Positions 8,070 to 16,108 of a stretch of DNA of 34,204 nucleotides are shown piece after piece. The notes beneath the pieces are model-generated. The model had not been told where the DNA came from and did not search any database. It saw only the letters and a list, made by a program, of their open reading frames with translations. This DNA comes from a virus. The stretch lies in IMG/VR virus record IMGVR_UViG_3300005731_000032, positions 1 to 34,204 of that record, one strand, 5' to 3'. Both the position numbers and the translations under genes were made by a program. Each line of letters opens with the position of its first letter. Within the stretch, counting starts at the first letter, position 1.

Positions 8070-8702
8070 ATGAGTCTTTGCAGAGTAACAGGACTAGATA
8101 GGTCAATCAGGTATCGTGCGAAAAGCGCGGCTGGTGTTTGGCGTACGCTATCTGAAGGAGGAGAGCTTGCAACGGGAGAGACTCTAGAAGTCAGATCGGG
8201 CGGGGCAAAGTTCGGTTTTCGTGCCTGCATGATTCAAAGGCGCGTTTCCGGTGCGTGGGTTGATTACTACTCGGTTGACCTAGATTTGACTCAAGGCACC
8301 AGCCACACCAGGCAGGACTATTTGACGATTACGGGAGATGTCACAGATTCAACTGTGGTTGTCAGCTACACCACAAACAAAGGGCACGCTCACTTAAAGT
8401 CAGGGCATTTGGCCCAACTGGATGCTGAAGAGTCTCGCGGCGTCATGTTCGAGTGGGATTCCGCCCTATGGTCTGGAGTGGTGTCAGCAATTGAGAAGGG
8501 GCGGGACCATTCGATAGGCGGTTACATGGAGGAGGCAGACGCAACCCTTGTCTGCAATCGAGCCCAGTTCGTGGAGGCGGGTAAGATGCCTCAAACGGGT
8601 TGCAAGTTTCTAATCGATGGCGAGCCCTTTCAGTCAGCCGGGGATGTGACCGTTGGGGACTGGTCTTACTCATTCGATCTGAAGAGGTGCAATCGTGCCT
8701 AA
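8070..8702 (+). CDS. Putative head-tail connector/completion protein
   Basis: A 210-residue, beta-rich protein that I cannot assign to a family with confidence. The C-terminal 80 residues (TLVCNRAQFVEAGKMP, FLIDGEPFQ, WSYSFDLKR) have the strand pattern of FII-like head-tail joining or stopper proteins. The first 110 residues look like another beta domain. Position right after the head operon and just before a gpZ-like gene fits a connector. The start lies immediately after the terminator hairpin, so translation could depend on that structure. Confidence 0.6.
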   Translation: MSLCRVTGLDRSIRYRAKSAAGVWRTLSEGGELATGETLEVRSGGAKFGFRACMIQRRVSGAWVDYYSVDLDLTQGTSHTRQDYLTITGDVTDSTVVVSYTTNKGHAHLKSGHLAQLDAEESRGVMFEWDSALWSGVVSAIEKGRDHSIGGYMEEADATLVCNRAQFVEAGKMPQTGCKFLIDGEPFQSAGDVTVGDWSYSFDLKRCNRA

Positions 8703-9333
8703 CGGGATGGAATTCGACTTGTCACAGTTTCACTCCGCGCTTGATAAGTATGCACAAGTTTCAAAGAGGGACTTTGCCGACATCGTCAACAAGAGAGCAA
8801 TCAACATCGCGTTCATAGCGATGAGGAAAACGCCAGCAGCTCAAGCGCGAAGCATAAAAGCCAGTTTGATGCGGCGAGTAAAGGGCAACGGGAGGAAAGG
8901 GAAAGGTAGGCCACCGATTGCGGCTCTTATGATCGCGTCTGGCTCCAAGAAGGCGGGCTTGGTTGGCAAGCCATCGCCTGGGCTTTACGGGGCCAAAATG
9001 CAGGAGGAGATCGAGGACTTGGTTAAGCGAAGAGTCCGCACGAGGGCCTATATCAAAAGCGGGTTCTTGAAAGCCATACGAGACATCGAGCCGTATGTGA
9101 AAGGCAGTGCTAAGAGGAGGCCGCGAAACGTCCAGAAGTTTTCAAAGGTTCCAGGCAGAGGCAAGCGAGCCAGAACGGTGTTCAAGCCAATCGCTGAAGT
9201 GATTAATTACGCAACCAATTCCGCAAAGATTGCAGGCCCAGCAATCCAAGCCGCAATCAATGCCGATGCTCGAGACATGGTCAAGTATGCCGAAAAGGTA
9301 ATGGCGAAGAGAGCCCGGGAGGCGTCAGCTTGA
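8695..9333 (+). CDS. Putative tail-completion protein, gpZ/HK97 gp10-like
   Basis: A 212-residue, strongly basic helical protein, many of whose Lys and Arg residues fall in 65-95 and 110-165. Size, charge and position between a connector and a gpU-like gene match minor tail proteins of the lambda gpZ or HK97-gp10 type, which cap the head-proximal tail end. The GTG start overlaps the previous gene by eight bases; ATG 8707 is an alternative four codons downstream. The assignment rests on context and composition. Confidence 0.55.
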   Translation: MPNGMEFDLSQFHSALDKYAQVSKRDFADIVNKRAINIAFIAMRKTPAAQARSIKASLMRRVKGNGRKGKGRPPIAALMIASGSKKAGLVGKPSPGLYGAKMQEEIEDLVKRRVRTRAYIKSGFLKAIRDIEPYVKGSAKRRPRNVQKFSKVPGRGKRARTVFKPIAEVINYATNSAKIAGPAIQAAINADARDMVKYAEKVMAKRAREASA

Positions 9334-9764
9334 GCGCGTTAGGTGAAAAGATTGAGGAAGCGTTTGTCGCGATGCTTCAAGGAACGATTCCCGATGTTGA
9401 CGTTGAGCCGGGGAATTCCTCAAACGAACTTGAGTATCCATACATCACTTGCTCATTCGAAGGCTCTGAGGAGTTGCACCCTGGAGCGGGTAACTATTGG
9501 TGCTCGGTTAGAGTTCAGGCGGTGTCTGAGGCCTTGCCGGAAGGGGTTATTAAAGGAGACGTCGCGCATGACGCCCTGTTTGCGAAGGTTTGCGACGTGC
9601 TTCACGTCGACGATCTAAAGGCGGCGATCAACACTGCTGCTACAGGCCTACTTGTTGTTGGTGTTAAAGATCAGCAAGAGTCAGAAAGAGACGTCGGGGA
9701 CAGAGGGGAGATTGAAATTTTCACAAGTAACTACACGGTCATGATCTTGGCCGGTCACGAATAG
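9330..9764 (+). CDS. Putative tail terminator, gpU-like
   Basis: A 144-residue alpha/beta protein starting from TTG 9330, which overlaps the upstream TGA. The layout is typical of tail terminators: an N-terminal helix (GEKIEEAFVAMLQG), then a YPYITCSFEG strand and VRVQAVS, a middle helix (HDALFAKVCDVLH), and a closing strand (FTSNYTVMILAG). Such proteins stop tail-tube polymerisation and attach to the connector. No better start codon exists before the conserved-looking N-terminal helix. Confidence 0.6.
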   Translation: MSALGEKIEEAFVAMLQGTIPDVDVEPGNSSNELEYPYITCSFEGSEELHPGAGNYWCSVRVQAVSEALPEGVIKGDVAHDALFAKVCDVLHVDDLKAAINTAATGLLVVGVKDQQESERDVGDRGEIEIFTSNYTVMILAGHE

Positions 9765-9772
9765 GAGAAATT

Positions 9773-10210
9773 ATGGCCAGAAACAAAGGCAAGCCTCTAG
9801 CGTTTGGGGCCTCAAGCTCAAACAACGTCGCCATCACGAACGCTGGCGGAACGACAAATTCAATCACGGCGGTCATTGAAGAGCTGCCAGCTGACAAGTC
9901 TGCTGAGATTATCGAGTTCAAGGATGGCGACGGAGATGTCGACGGCTTGGTCATCAAGAATAATCGGACCGATGTATCAATCAACTTCTACGTAACTGAG
10001 TCAGATATCGCACAGTCTGAGATCGATCAAAATGCAGTCGTTGAGATTGGCGACAAGGTCGTGATTACCGAAGCGGACATGAACGAGATTAGCGGCGTGA
10101 ATTTCATCGTGCAAAGAGTCGGCAAAGTTCAGAGGGCTGGTGAGGTTCGCAAGTTCAAGCTCGATCTCGTGAAGTATGCAAATGATGTATCAGATGAAGC
10201 ATCGGCTTAG
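9773..10210 (+). CDS. Putative major tail tube protein
   Basis: A 145-residue beta-rich protein preceded by one of the best ribosome sites in the structural region (AGGAGAAATTATG), as expected for an abundant virion protein. It lies between the tail terminator and the chaperone candidate, where lambda has V. Segments such as GLVIKNNRTDVSINFYVTE and RKFKLDLVKY fit strands of a tube fold. It is shorter than lambda gpV and lacks an extra Ig domain. Confidence 0.55.
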   Translation: MARNKGKPLAFGASSSNNVAITNAGGTTNSITAVIEELPADKSAEIIEFKDGDGDVDGLVIKNNRTDVSINFYVTESDIAQSEIDQNAVVEIGDKVVITEADMNEISGVNFIVQRVGKVQRAGEVRKFKLDLVKYANDVSDEASA

Positions 10211-10764
10211 TGACTAGCTTCTTGTCAGCGATAGCGCCGGAAGCCTTCACGGTTTTCGGGGTGAGGCTCAAGCGTTTGACGTTTGGGCATGTTCTCCTTC
10301 TTGAACGGTTTGATTGCAACCCTGCCAAAGACGTTCTCGACTTGGCTACTTCTGTTCAGATCTGTTCTAGAGATTGGCAAGGGGCGCTCGACTACCTGGA
10401 CAACATTAAGTCTTACGGCGTTCGTGTTCGTAATCACCTGTTCATGCGTCGGCTTCGAAAGTGGCCGATCGATGAAGCCTCGCAAGCTTGGGGTGATTAC
10501 CTGAAAGAGAACACTCACGAACCCGAACTAGTCAGAGTTGACGGTCAGATCGAAAGCGACAAAGGAGCCCCTTCACTTGCTCAAATGCGAGTGTTCTTGC
10601 TTGGGCATTGCGGCTATTCGCCGGATACAATCAACGATCAGCCTTGGGGGCAGTGTCGTTGGGATTACCTAGCAGCTCAAGAGGAGATGGCGGGGAGTGG
10701 AATAGTCGGTGGCAAGCACGAGAAAATCAGCAACATCTTGAAGGGTTTGAATGGCAACGCCTGA
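10210..10764 (+). CDS. Putative tail assembly chaperone
   Basis: A 184-residue helical protein whose GTG overlaps the previous stop and whose end overlaps the tape-measure gene by 14 bases. The opening FGHVLLLERFDCNPAK, a middle WPIDEASQAWGDYLKE, and a late GYSPDTINDQPWGQCRWDY resemble proteins I associate with tail-chaperone positions in environmental phages. Such chaperones coat the tape measure during tail assembly. No obvious slippery heptamer for a G/GT-type frameshift was seen. Confidence 0.55.
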   Translation: MTSFLSAIAPEAFTVFGVRLKRLTFGHVLLLERFDCNPAKDVLDLATSVQICSRDWQGALDYLDNIKSYGVRVRNHLFMRRLRKWPIDEASQAWGDYLKENTHEPELVRVDGQIESDKGAPSLAQMRVFLLGHCGYSPDTINDQPWGQCRWDYLAAQEEMAGSGIVGGKHEKISNILKGLNGNA

Positions 10765-11770
10765 ATTAAAAGCAAGAATTAGCCTAGATGGTTCGCGTTG
10801 GCGTGCAGGGTTAAAGGATGCAGAGAGGCAGGCTGACAGATGGGGGACGGGAGTTGCGAAGACTGTTCAGGGACATTTGCTTGCCGCTTTCTCTCTAACC
10901 GCATTGCTTAAAGTAGCAACCGCTTCGATTGATCAATTCACGCAATCCGTTGGCAAGGCTGGAGAGCTTATGAAGCAGGCCAGGCGCGCAGACATTGGCG
11001 GGTTATTCGAGGGGGATGAGACAGAGAAACTTGCTAGATCGATCGAGCTGATTCAGCAAATGAGCTTCGCGCTTGAGCGAGTCGGAATCCAAGGCGACCG
11101 AGTCGACGATATATTCCAAGACTTTTCAACAAGGCGTGTTGAGGCTCTTGAAGGGTTAGAGAACAAGGACAAATTCGGGAACGTAAGAGAGAACGATCAA
11201 CTTCGAGCGTTTCGCAAGCTCGGAATTTCAACAGAGGATCTCCAAAACAAGTCATCACCTGAACTCCTTTTTCAGCTATCCGACAAGCTCAAAGGAACGA
11301 AAGAAACGGACGATATCAAGGAAGCAATGGACGCTCTCTTCTCAGATGCTGGTGTTGATTTCCTCGTGTTGATGCGCGAGGGACTCAAAGAGCAAATGCA
11401 GATCGCTAGGAATGAAGGGCTTGTCGTCACTGGTGAGGATATCATTGCTAGAGATCAAACACGCAAGGCCCAGCTAATCAAGCAACGTCGAGCAGAAATC
11501 AAGAAGAATCAAGCGAACAGTCCAGGCCAAACTCTTTCTGATTTCTCAAGTGATGCCAAGGTAGGATTCTTTGATGCCATCGGCACGCCTTCCGAAGTGG
11601 CTACAGGTGTTGGCGTTTCAGTTATGGAGAGATTCGGGATTGCCGCCGAGAAGATCGAAAGCGCCACATCTCAACAACTGCGAGAAACCCTAGAACAGAA
11701 GCGACTGCTTCGAGAGATTGTTGACGCGACCAATGAAACGTCAGTCAACACGAAAGGGCTCACTGAATAA
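10751..11770 (+). CDS. Short tail tape measure protein
   Basis: A 339-residue, almost wholly helical protein. The N-terminus, ARISLDGSRWRAGLKDAERQ, is typical of tape-measure openings. It is followed by a hydrophobic stretch near residues 40-62 (LLAAFSLTALLKVATASID) and long charged helices. Tape-measure length sets tail length; at about 0.15 nm per residue this would give a tail near 50 nm, well under lambda's. The gene directly follows the chaperone candidate. A shorter role, such as a baseplate protein, cannot be excluded, but no other tape-measure candidate is present. Confidence 0.65.
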   Translation: MATPELKARISLDGSRWRAGLKDAERQADRWGTGVAKTVQGHLLAAFSLTALLKVATASIDQFTQSVGKAGELMKQARRADIGGLFEGDETEKLARSIELIQQMSFALERVGIQGDRVDDIFQDFSTRRVEALEGLENKDKFGNVRENDQLRAFRKLGISTEDLQNKSSPELLFQLSDKLKGTKETDDIKEAMDALFSDAGVDFLVLMREGLKEQMQIARNEGLVVTGEDIIARDQTRKAQLIKQRRAEIKKNQANSPGQTLSDFSSDAKVGFFDAIGTPSEVATGVGVSVMERFGIAAEKIESATSQQLRETLEQKRLLREIVDATNETSVNTKGLTE

Positions 11771-12630
11771 TGGCTGACAGATACAAAGGTAATGTTGCCG
11801 TACGCCTGGTTCGAAAAGATTCAAGCTGGCGTCGTCAATCCGGCTGGTCCACAGTCTACACCTACGAGGGTTTAAGGGCTGACATTGAGTTGGCCCAGAA
11901 CAGTTCTCTAACTGCAAACGCTTCAAGCTTTCGAGCCTCATACGCTAGCAACTCTTCACCTAATGGATTCCTGACTGTGACCTATGCAGCGGAATCGAAA
12001 GAGGATGCTGAATCGACCAATGACCCAACAATCACAGAGTTTTCTAATGATTGGATGTTCTCAGAAAATCGATCACAAGTTGAACCTTGGAAGCTACCAC
12101 AGTACAGAGCTCTTGAGGGCGTCAAGGCTGGCTACATCGAGAGAATTATTCAATCTGTTGAACGATACAAAACAGTCGTTCAAGGTGGCATTGCATCGAA
12201 TGACGCAAACAAGGATCTCGAGTTCGATCTTGAGGATTACATTGACCCAGACGGGACAAGCGATCAAGTAGCACTGGCAAAGGAATTAGCTGGGTTGATT
12301 GTTGCTGGTCAGAACTCAGCGGACCAAGAGCGCCATGTATTGCGGAATATCCGAACGGTTCCAGGCAACACCTCTAACATCATCGACCATTTCAAGACCG
12401 GCCAGATGTGGTCAAACGACAAGCTCGTGTCGTTAATCTCTGCATCGAATGCGGTGATCACTCAGCGCAACATTGTCGGCGATATAGCAACGTCATTTGA
12501 TGGCAGCTATTGGTACAAGTCGCCACCCATTACCAACCCTTTAAGCAATGGCCGATTCGAGGTTATTACCGAATGGACAAACTACGTTGACAACGAATTC
12601 GAGTTAACTACGAACACGATCTATTCATGA
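11770..12630 (+). CDS. Putative tail tip protein
   Basis: A 286-residue protein starting on the last base of the tape-measure stop. The first half is beta-like (NVAVRLVRKD, GWSTVYTYEGL, NGFLTVTYAAES). The second half is mixed and ends in strands (GRFEVITEWTNYVD). In siphoviruses the gene after the tape measure usually encodes a distal tail or tip component, which is the likely job here. No catalytic motif is visible. Confidence 0.5.
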   Translation: MADRYKGNVAVRLVRKDSSWRRQSGWSTVYTYEGLRADIELAQNSSLTANASSFRASYASNSSPNGFLTVTYAAESKEDAESTNDPTITEFSNDWMFSENRSQVEPWKLPQYRALEGVKAGYIERIIQSVERYKTVVQGGIASNDANKDLEFDLEDYIDPDGTSDQVALAKELAGLIVAGQNSADQERHVLRNIRTVPGNTSNIIDHFKTGQMWSNDKLVSLISASNAVITQRNIVGDIATSFDGSYWYKSPPITNPLSNGRFEVITEWTNYVDNEFELTTNTIYS

Positions 12631-12839
12631 GACCAATCAAGAAGCTAAGCGTTTTCTCGCCTCCTACTTGGCGCGATGTAATCAACCAGGTGATTGACAG
12701 GGTCAACTCTTTGACTCCTCAAAAATCGATTGGGTCAATGCACAAAGTCACATCTCGAGGCGTCACATCGTCCGTCCAAACAAGCCGTGGCGGCGTCACG
12801 TCGACTAGCTCAAGCACTGTCCAAGCTCGTTGGGGCTGA
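12627..12839 (+). CDS. Small Ser/Thr-rich tail-region protein
   Basis: A 70-residue protein overlapping the previous gene through ATGA. A basic N-terminus with a short amphipathic helix (WRDVINQVIDRVNSL) is followed by a low-complexity Ser/Thr/Gly/Val tail (VTSSVQTSRGGVTSTSS). I do not recognise it. Coupling to the preceding tail gene suggests a small structural or assembly part. Confidence 0.6.
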   Translation: MRPIKKLSVFSPPTWRDVINQVIDRVNSLTPQKSIGSMHKVTSRGVTSSVQTSRGGVTSTSSSTVQARWG

Positions 12840-12878
12840 GCTTTAGCAATTATTTCAATAAAATAGAAAGAATCTAAA

Positions 12879-14207
12879 ATGTCCAAAGACTTCCTAGCAT
12901 TCAACACAGACGGCGATATTCTATCATTGGATGGTAAGCTTGTTCGCAAGCACGGCATCGATGTTAGCGATTCGATGAAAGCCGCAATCAGGGCAACGCT
13001 TGGCGTTCCTGGCGCGGCTGAAGGGTTGGTCCCCGGCAATAACTTGTCTGATCTGGCAAGTGTCACGGCTGCTAGGGGGAATCTTTCCGTCTTTTCAAAA
13101 GGCGAGGTCAACGACCGAACCAACGCAAGACAGCCAAGCAACGCTGGGGACTTCGGGCCTACAGGTGGTAGCCAGAACATCGGTTCTTCAAGCCTCTTGT
13201 CCTTCGGTGATGGAGCGGGTAATGACAAACCGTTTACGATTTTGCAACGGGTTAAAGTGAAGGAGATTACATCTTGCACGTTCGTCAAGAAATACGGCGG
13301 GTCTGGAGCTCGGGAATACATTGCACAGTCAAACGGCTCAGATGAGCTAGTATTCTTCATTGTCGATTCCGCAGACAGGGAAATCCAAGCGAGAACCCCG
13401 GCATTGACAGCCTACGAGGATGAGTGGATCACCGTTGCTATTGTAGTCAACCCGACTTCGGCCCTAGGGAGTCGCGCTAATGACATTAAGATCTTGATTA
13501 ACGGGGTGGCTCAAACTATGGGATCGATTGCCAACAATGCTTCGTTCTCGGGTATGCATGACTCGGCGACGGACTTCCTATTTGGTAATACTTCCGGCAA
13601 CACGGATTTTGAACAGTCGTTTGGCGCAATTTACAATCGGGCGCTTTCGGATGCTGAAGTGTTAGAATTTACCGTTCACGGAACAATCCCGGTTTCGGAT
13701 CAATATGGCGGCGCTACTGCCACTAGCGGTTCTCTAGTGGTTGGTAAACGCTATCGGCTAACGGATTGGATAACCGGGGACGACTTTACAAACGTCGGGG
13801 CAGCAAGCAACACTGATGGTGTTGAGTTTGTCGCAACCGGCACAACGCCCACAACTTGGTCGAATAGTAGTGTTGTTACAACGCTTGGTGCTGTCGCAGC
13901 CTACTTGCCGGAAAACATCCTGGCAGACGGCAGTATCCGAGACGCATCGACAAACGGGTTGCACACATCGGCAAGCGGAGTAAGTCCGCTAAGTAAGCTT
14001 CAAGTTCTTGAGATTGACGCCCAATCCCCGGCAGCTGACTCCAAGCTGCTTGACTTAAAGGTCGCCGGAGTATCCAAGGCTAGTATTGACGAAGATGGTG
14101 ACGCGGTAGTCAACAATCTAAACATTTCCAGCATTCCGACAAGCTCAGGAGGCCTTTCATCGGGCGACATTTGGAGCAATAGCGGAGTCCTGACAATAGT
14201 ATCATAA
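12879..14207 (+). CDS. Tail fibre-like protein with LamG/ConA-type region
   Basis: A 442-residue modular protein, probably receptor-binding. Residues 1-70 carry a phage-fibre start (LVPGNNLSDLASVTAARGNL). Residues about 90-255 fit a LamG/concanavalin jelly roll, with SSLLSFGDG, DEWITVAIVVNP, ILINGVAQ and the closing AIYNRALSDAEVLEF. Residues about 275-325 contain the RYRLTDWITGDDFTNVG, then FVATGTTPTTWSNSS block that recurs in phage fibre and adhesin proteins. The C-terminus is a repetitive beta-fibre ending. It probably binds host surface glycans at the tail tip. Confidence 0.7.
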   Translation: MSKDFLAFNTDGDILSLDGKLVRKHGIDVSDSMKAAIRATLGVPGAAEGLVPGNNLSDLASVTAARGNLSVFSKGEVNDRTNARQPSNAGDFGPTGGSQNIGSSSLLSFGDGAGNDKPFTILQRVKVKEITSCTFVKKYGGSGAREYIAQSNGSDELVFFIVDSADREIQARTPALTAYEDEWITVAIVVNPTSALGSRANDIKILINGVAQTMGSIANNASFSGMHDSATDFLFGNTSGNTDFEQSFGAIYNRALSDAEVLEFTVHGTIPVSDQYGGATATSGSLVVGKRYRLTDWITGDDFTNVGAASNTDGVEFVATGTTPTTWSNSSVVTTLGAVAAYLPENILADGSIRDASTNGLHTSASGVSPLSKLQVLEIDAQSPAADSKLLDLKVAGVSKASIDEDGDAVVNNLNISSIPTSSGGLSSGDIWSNSGVLTIVS

Positions 14208-14208
14208 C

Positions 14209-14493
14209 ATGAGCGCACAAACTGATTACTTACGGGCCGAGCTAAACTCGGCAAAATCCTCCCTAAACAATCAGACTTTGCGGCTTGCCGCAGTTAAGAA
14301 GATCAATGAAGGGATCGCGCTGCTGGATGCCCGAGATTTACAGGAAGCGGCAGGGGTGTCTATGCCCGCTATGGACGCATCGATTGTCGGAGTAATCTAT
14401 GACGGGACAAAAACTGCAATCGATGCCCGCAACGCCTTTGATGTGCCTCTGAAAGACAAGACTACGTTGCTTACTGAACTTGCGGCACTTTAG
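14209..14493 (+). CDS. Hypothetical small helical protein
   Basis: A 94-residue protein beginning MSAQTDYLRAELNSAKSSL, with an amphipathic or coiled-coil N-terminal third and a mixed remainder (ASIVGVIYDGTK). It follows the fibre gene after one base, so it is in the same operon. It might be a fibre-assembly chaperone, since such small helical genes often follow fibre genes, but nothing in the sequence proves this. Confidence 0.6.
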   Translation: MSAQTDYLRAELNSAKSSLNNQTLRLAAVKKINEGIALLDARDLQEAAGVSMPAMDASIVGVIYDGTKTAIDARNAFDVPLKDKTTLLTELAAL

Positions 14494-14496
14494 GCC

Positions 14497-14997
14497 ATGA
14501 AAAGTAGATTGCTTTCAATATTCGATTTGCTCGCCGTGATGGCTTGCGCCTTTGTGCTTCTAATAGCGTCGGGGTGTGCGAGCAACGGGCGTGGATCAAC
14601 CTACAAAACGACAGTCGAAAAGATCGATCCTGTGACCGGCCAGATCTTGACTGAGACTCGCGAGGAGACCCACGACAAGAGTATTAGGGCAACCGGATAC
14701 AAGGTTGCCTTCGATAAGATTCAAGCCACAGAACGACGAGGAGAAGGGACCAGCCAAGGGCCTGGTGACTACTTCTATGAACTCGGCGTTGGGTCGGCAA
14801 GTGCTAGTCCAGACAGCCAAGTTCTTAAGGGGTTTCAAGCTGGCTTCGGATTAGCGGGTCAATATTTCGGTGGGCCTGGTTCCCAAGCTGGGCTCACCGA
14901 AGAGCTTCAATCAAAGCTAGACGAGCTTAACGCTAAGCTTGCCGATATAGAAGCGATTGCAGAAGCTTTGGAAGCTGACCGCGCTCCCCCTCAGTAA
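14497..14997 (+). CDS. Putative phage-encoded lipoprotein
   Basis: A 166-residue exported protein. A basic start (MKSR) and hydrophobic segment (residues 11-24) lead to IASGC, a slightly loose lipobox with Cys27 as the likely lipidated residue. The mature protein has TYKTTVEKIDPVTGQILTETREE, a Gly-rich middle (AGFGLAGQYFGGPGSQ) and a C-terminal helix (LDELNAKLADIEAIAEALE). It opens a group with two membrane proteins. Outer-membrane spanin-like lysis function or superinfection exclusion are both possible. Confidence 0.6.
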   Translation: MKSRLLSIFDLLAVMACAFVLLIASGCASNGRGSTYKTTVEKIDPVTGQILTETREETHDKSIRATGYKVAFDKIQATERRGEGTSQGPGDYFYELGVGSASASPDSQVLKGFQAGFGLAGQYFGGPGSQAGLTEELQSKLDELNAKLADIEAIAEALEADRAPPQ

Positions 14998-14999
14998 TC

Positions 15000-15269
15000 A
15001 TGTTCGAAGATTTAGACACGCCTTCCAAGATATTCTCAGCATTCATTTTTGCGTTAACTGGTGCTCTTGGTGTCCTCTGGAAGGAGTTCAGATCAAGCGT
15101 TGCAAAGTGTGACGAGAAGCACTCGGAGAGCAATAAGCAAATCATAAGCTTGACCGATTCAGTGGCAAGGGTTCAGGGGGAGATGAAGGGTTACTCTGAG
15201 GCGTCATCAAGAATGGAGACGATGCACCAGGAAGTTTTGGAAGCGGTCAAGAAAGGGCGAGGGGATTAA
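15000..15269 (+). CDS. Small membrane protein, holin- or spanin-like
   Basis: An 89-residue protein with one membrane segment at about 11-27 (IFSAFIFALTGALGVLW) followed by a charged coiled coil (residues 45-85). This resembles XhlA-type hemolysin/holin partners or inner-membrane spanins in layout only. It sits between the lipoprotein and a multi-span membrane protein with one- to two-base spacing. A part in host lysis is inferred from this cluster. Confidence 0.5.
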   Translation: MFEDLDTPSKIFSAFIFALTGALGVLWKEFRSSVAKCDEKHSESNKQIISLTDSVARVQGEMKGYSEASSRMETMHQEVLEAVKKGRGD

Positions 15270-15727
15270 TGGATTTCGACATTCACAGAGCTTTTGAGCA
15301 GGCGTCATTGATTCTCACTTTCCCTGGAGTGGCAATCGGGTTGCTTGTTGTTTATCTTTGGGGCCCTGCTGCTTGGGCGGCATTTCGAAGGCCAGTTAAG
15401 ACTCACCAAGACTACCTAGTTATGGGCGTCACGGTTGGTTTCATTTTTGGGCCTCTTGACTCAATCTTCTGGTTCATCCCTTGGTCGCTGAACTACGTAG
15501 GCTCGGCGATGTTTACGGACTGGGTCAAGCTGGGTGTCTACTTCAATGTTCCCTTCCGCCAAGGTGGTGACATTGTTAGCGCCTGGATGCACGTATACAG
15601 CTATTCCTTGCTCCTCAGATCCACTGGAGCGGTTGACGTCAGCTTGCCTGTTCTCAGGCGAGTAGCGATGTGGAGCTCAGTAGCAGGCATTGCCTGCATT
15701 CAGATTCTCAATCTAATAGCTAAATAA
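15269..15727 (+). CDS. Multi-span membrane protein, possible holin
   Basis: A 152-residue protein with about four hydrophobic segments: residues 13-36, 49-72, 99-116 and 131-150. Trp and aromatic residues sit at the membrane borders. Its ATG overlaps the last base of the previous stop. In a phage structural/lysis region such a protein is a holin candidate, although I do not recognise the family and four spans is more than most holins have. Confidence 0.5.
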   Translation: MDFDIHRAFEQASLILTFPGVAIGLLVVYLWGPAAWAAFRRPVKTHQDYLVMGVTVGFIFGPLDSIFWFIPWSLNYVGSAMFTDWVKLGVYFNVPFRQGGDIVSAWMHVYSYSLLLRSTGAVDVSLPVLRRVAMWSSVAGIACIQILNLIAK

Positions 15728-15736
15728 TTTTCAAAC

Positions 15737-16105
15737 ATGGCAGAACAAGCAATCACCTTAAGGGACCATAGCGTTAATCCTGAACCGATCACGGACAACA
15801 TGACGACGCTTGCCACGATCGGAGCTGGGAACGGTTTCGCAATCCCTACGGACAAACTGGGTTTTGTCTTTTTCGACAACCCAACAGGGAGTACTGCAAA
15901 CATCACTATCAAAGGCCAACCGACAGCAGCTCAAACGGCTCGTGGCCTTACTGTTGGAGATGAGACGATAGCGATTGCGACCACTGCCGACCCTGTTTCA
16001 TGGTACTACCACACCGATTTTAAGAACACGGATGGCAACGTCATTGTGGAGTGCGATCAACTCATCAAAGTCAAAGCAATCCGCCGTCCAAATTACAGCT
16101 CTTAA
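15737..16105 (+). CDS. Small beta-rich virion protein candidate
   Basis: A 122-residue protein that looks like a single beta-sandwich: GNGFAIPTDKLGFVFFDNP, TANITIKGQ, ETIAIATTADPVSWYYH and NVIVECDQLIKVKAI. This strand pattern recalls capsid decoration or fibre-tip domains. It is followed after three bases by the giant virion protein. Its distance from the capsid genes makes a tail or accessory role as likely as head decoration. Confidence 0.5.
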   Translation: MAEQAITLRDHSVNPEPITDNMTTLATIGAGNGFAIPTDKLGFVFFDNPTGSTANITIKGQPTAAQTARGLTVGDETIAIATTADPVSWYYHTDFKNTDGNVIVECDQLIKVKAIRRPNYSS

Positions 16106-16108
16106 AGT

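Noticed and set aside
10210-10770. Programmed frameshift in the tail chaperone gene
   Set aside because: No convincing slippery heptamer or second-frame extension was seen. The gene runs directly into the tape measure.
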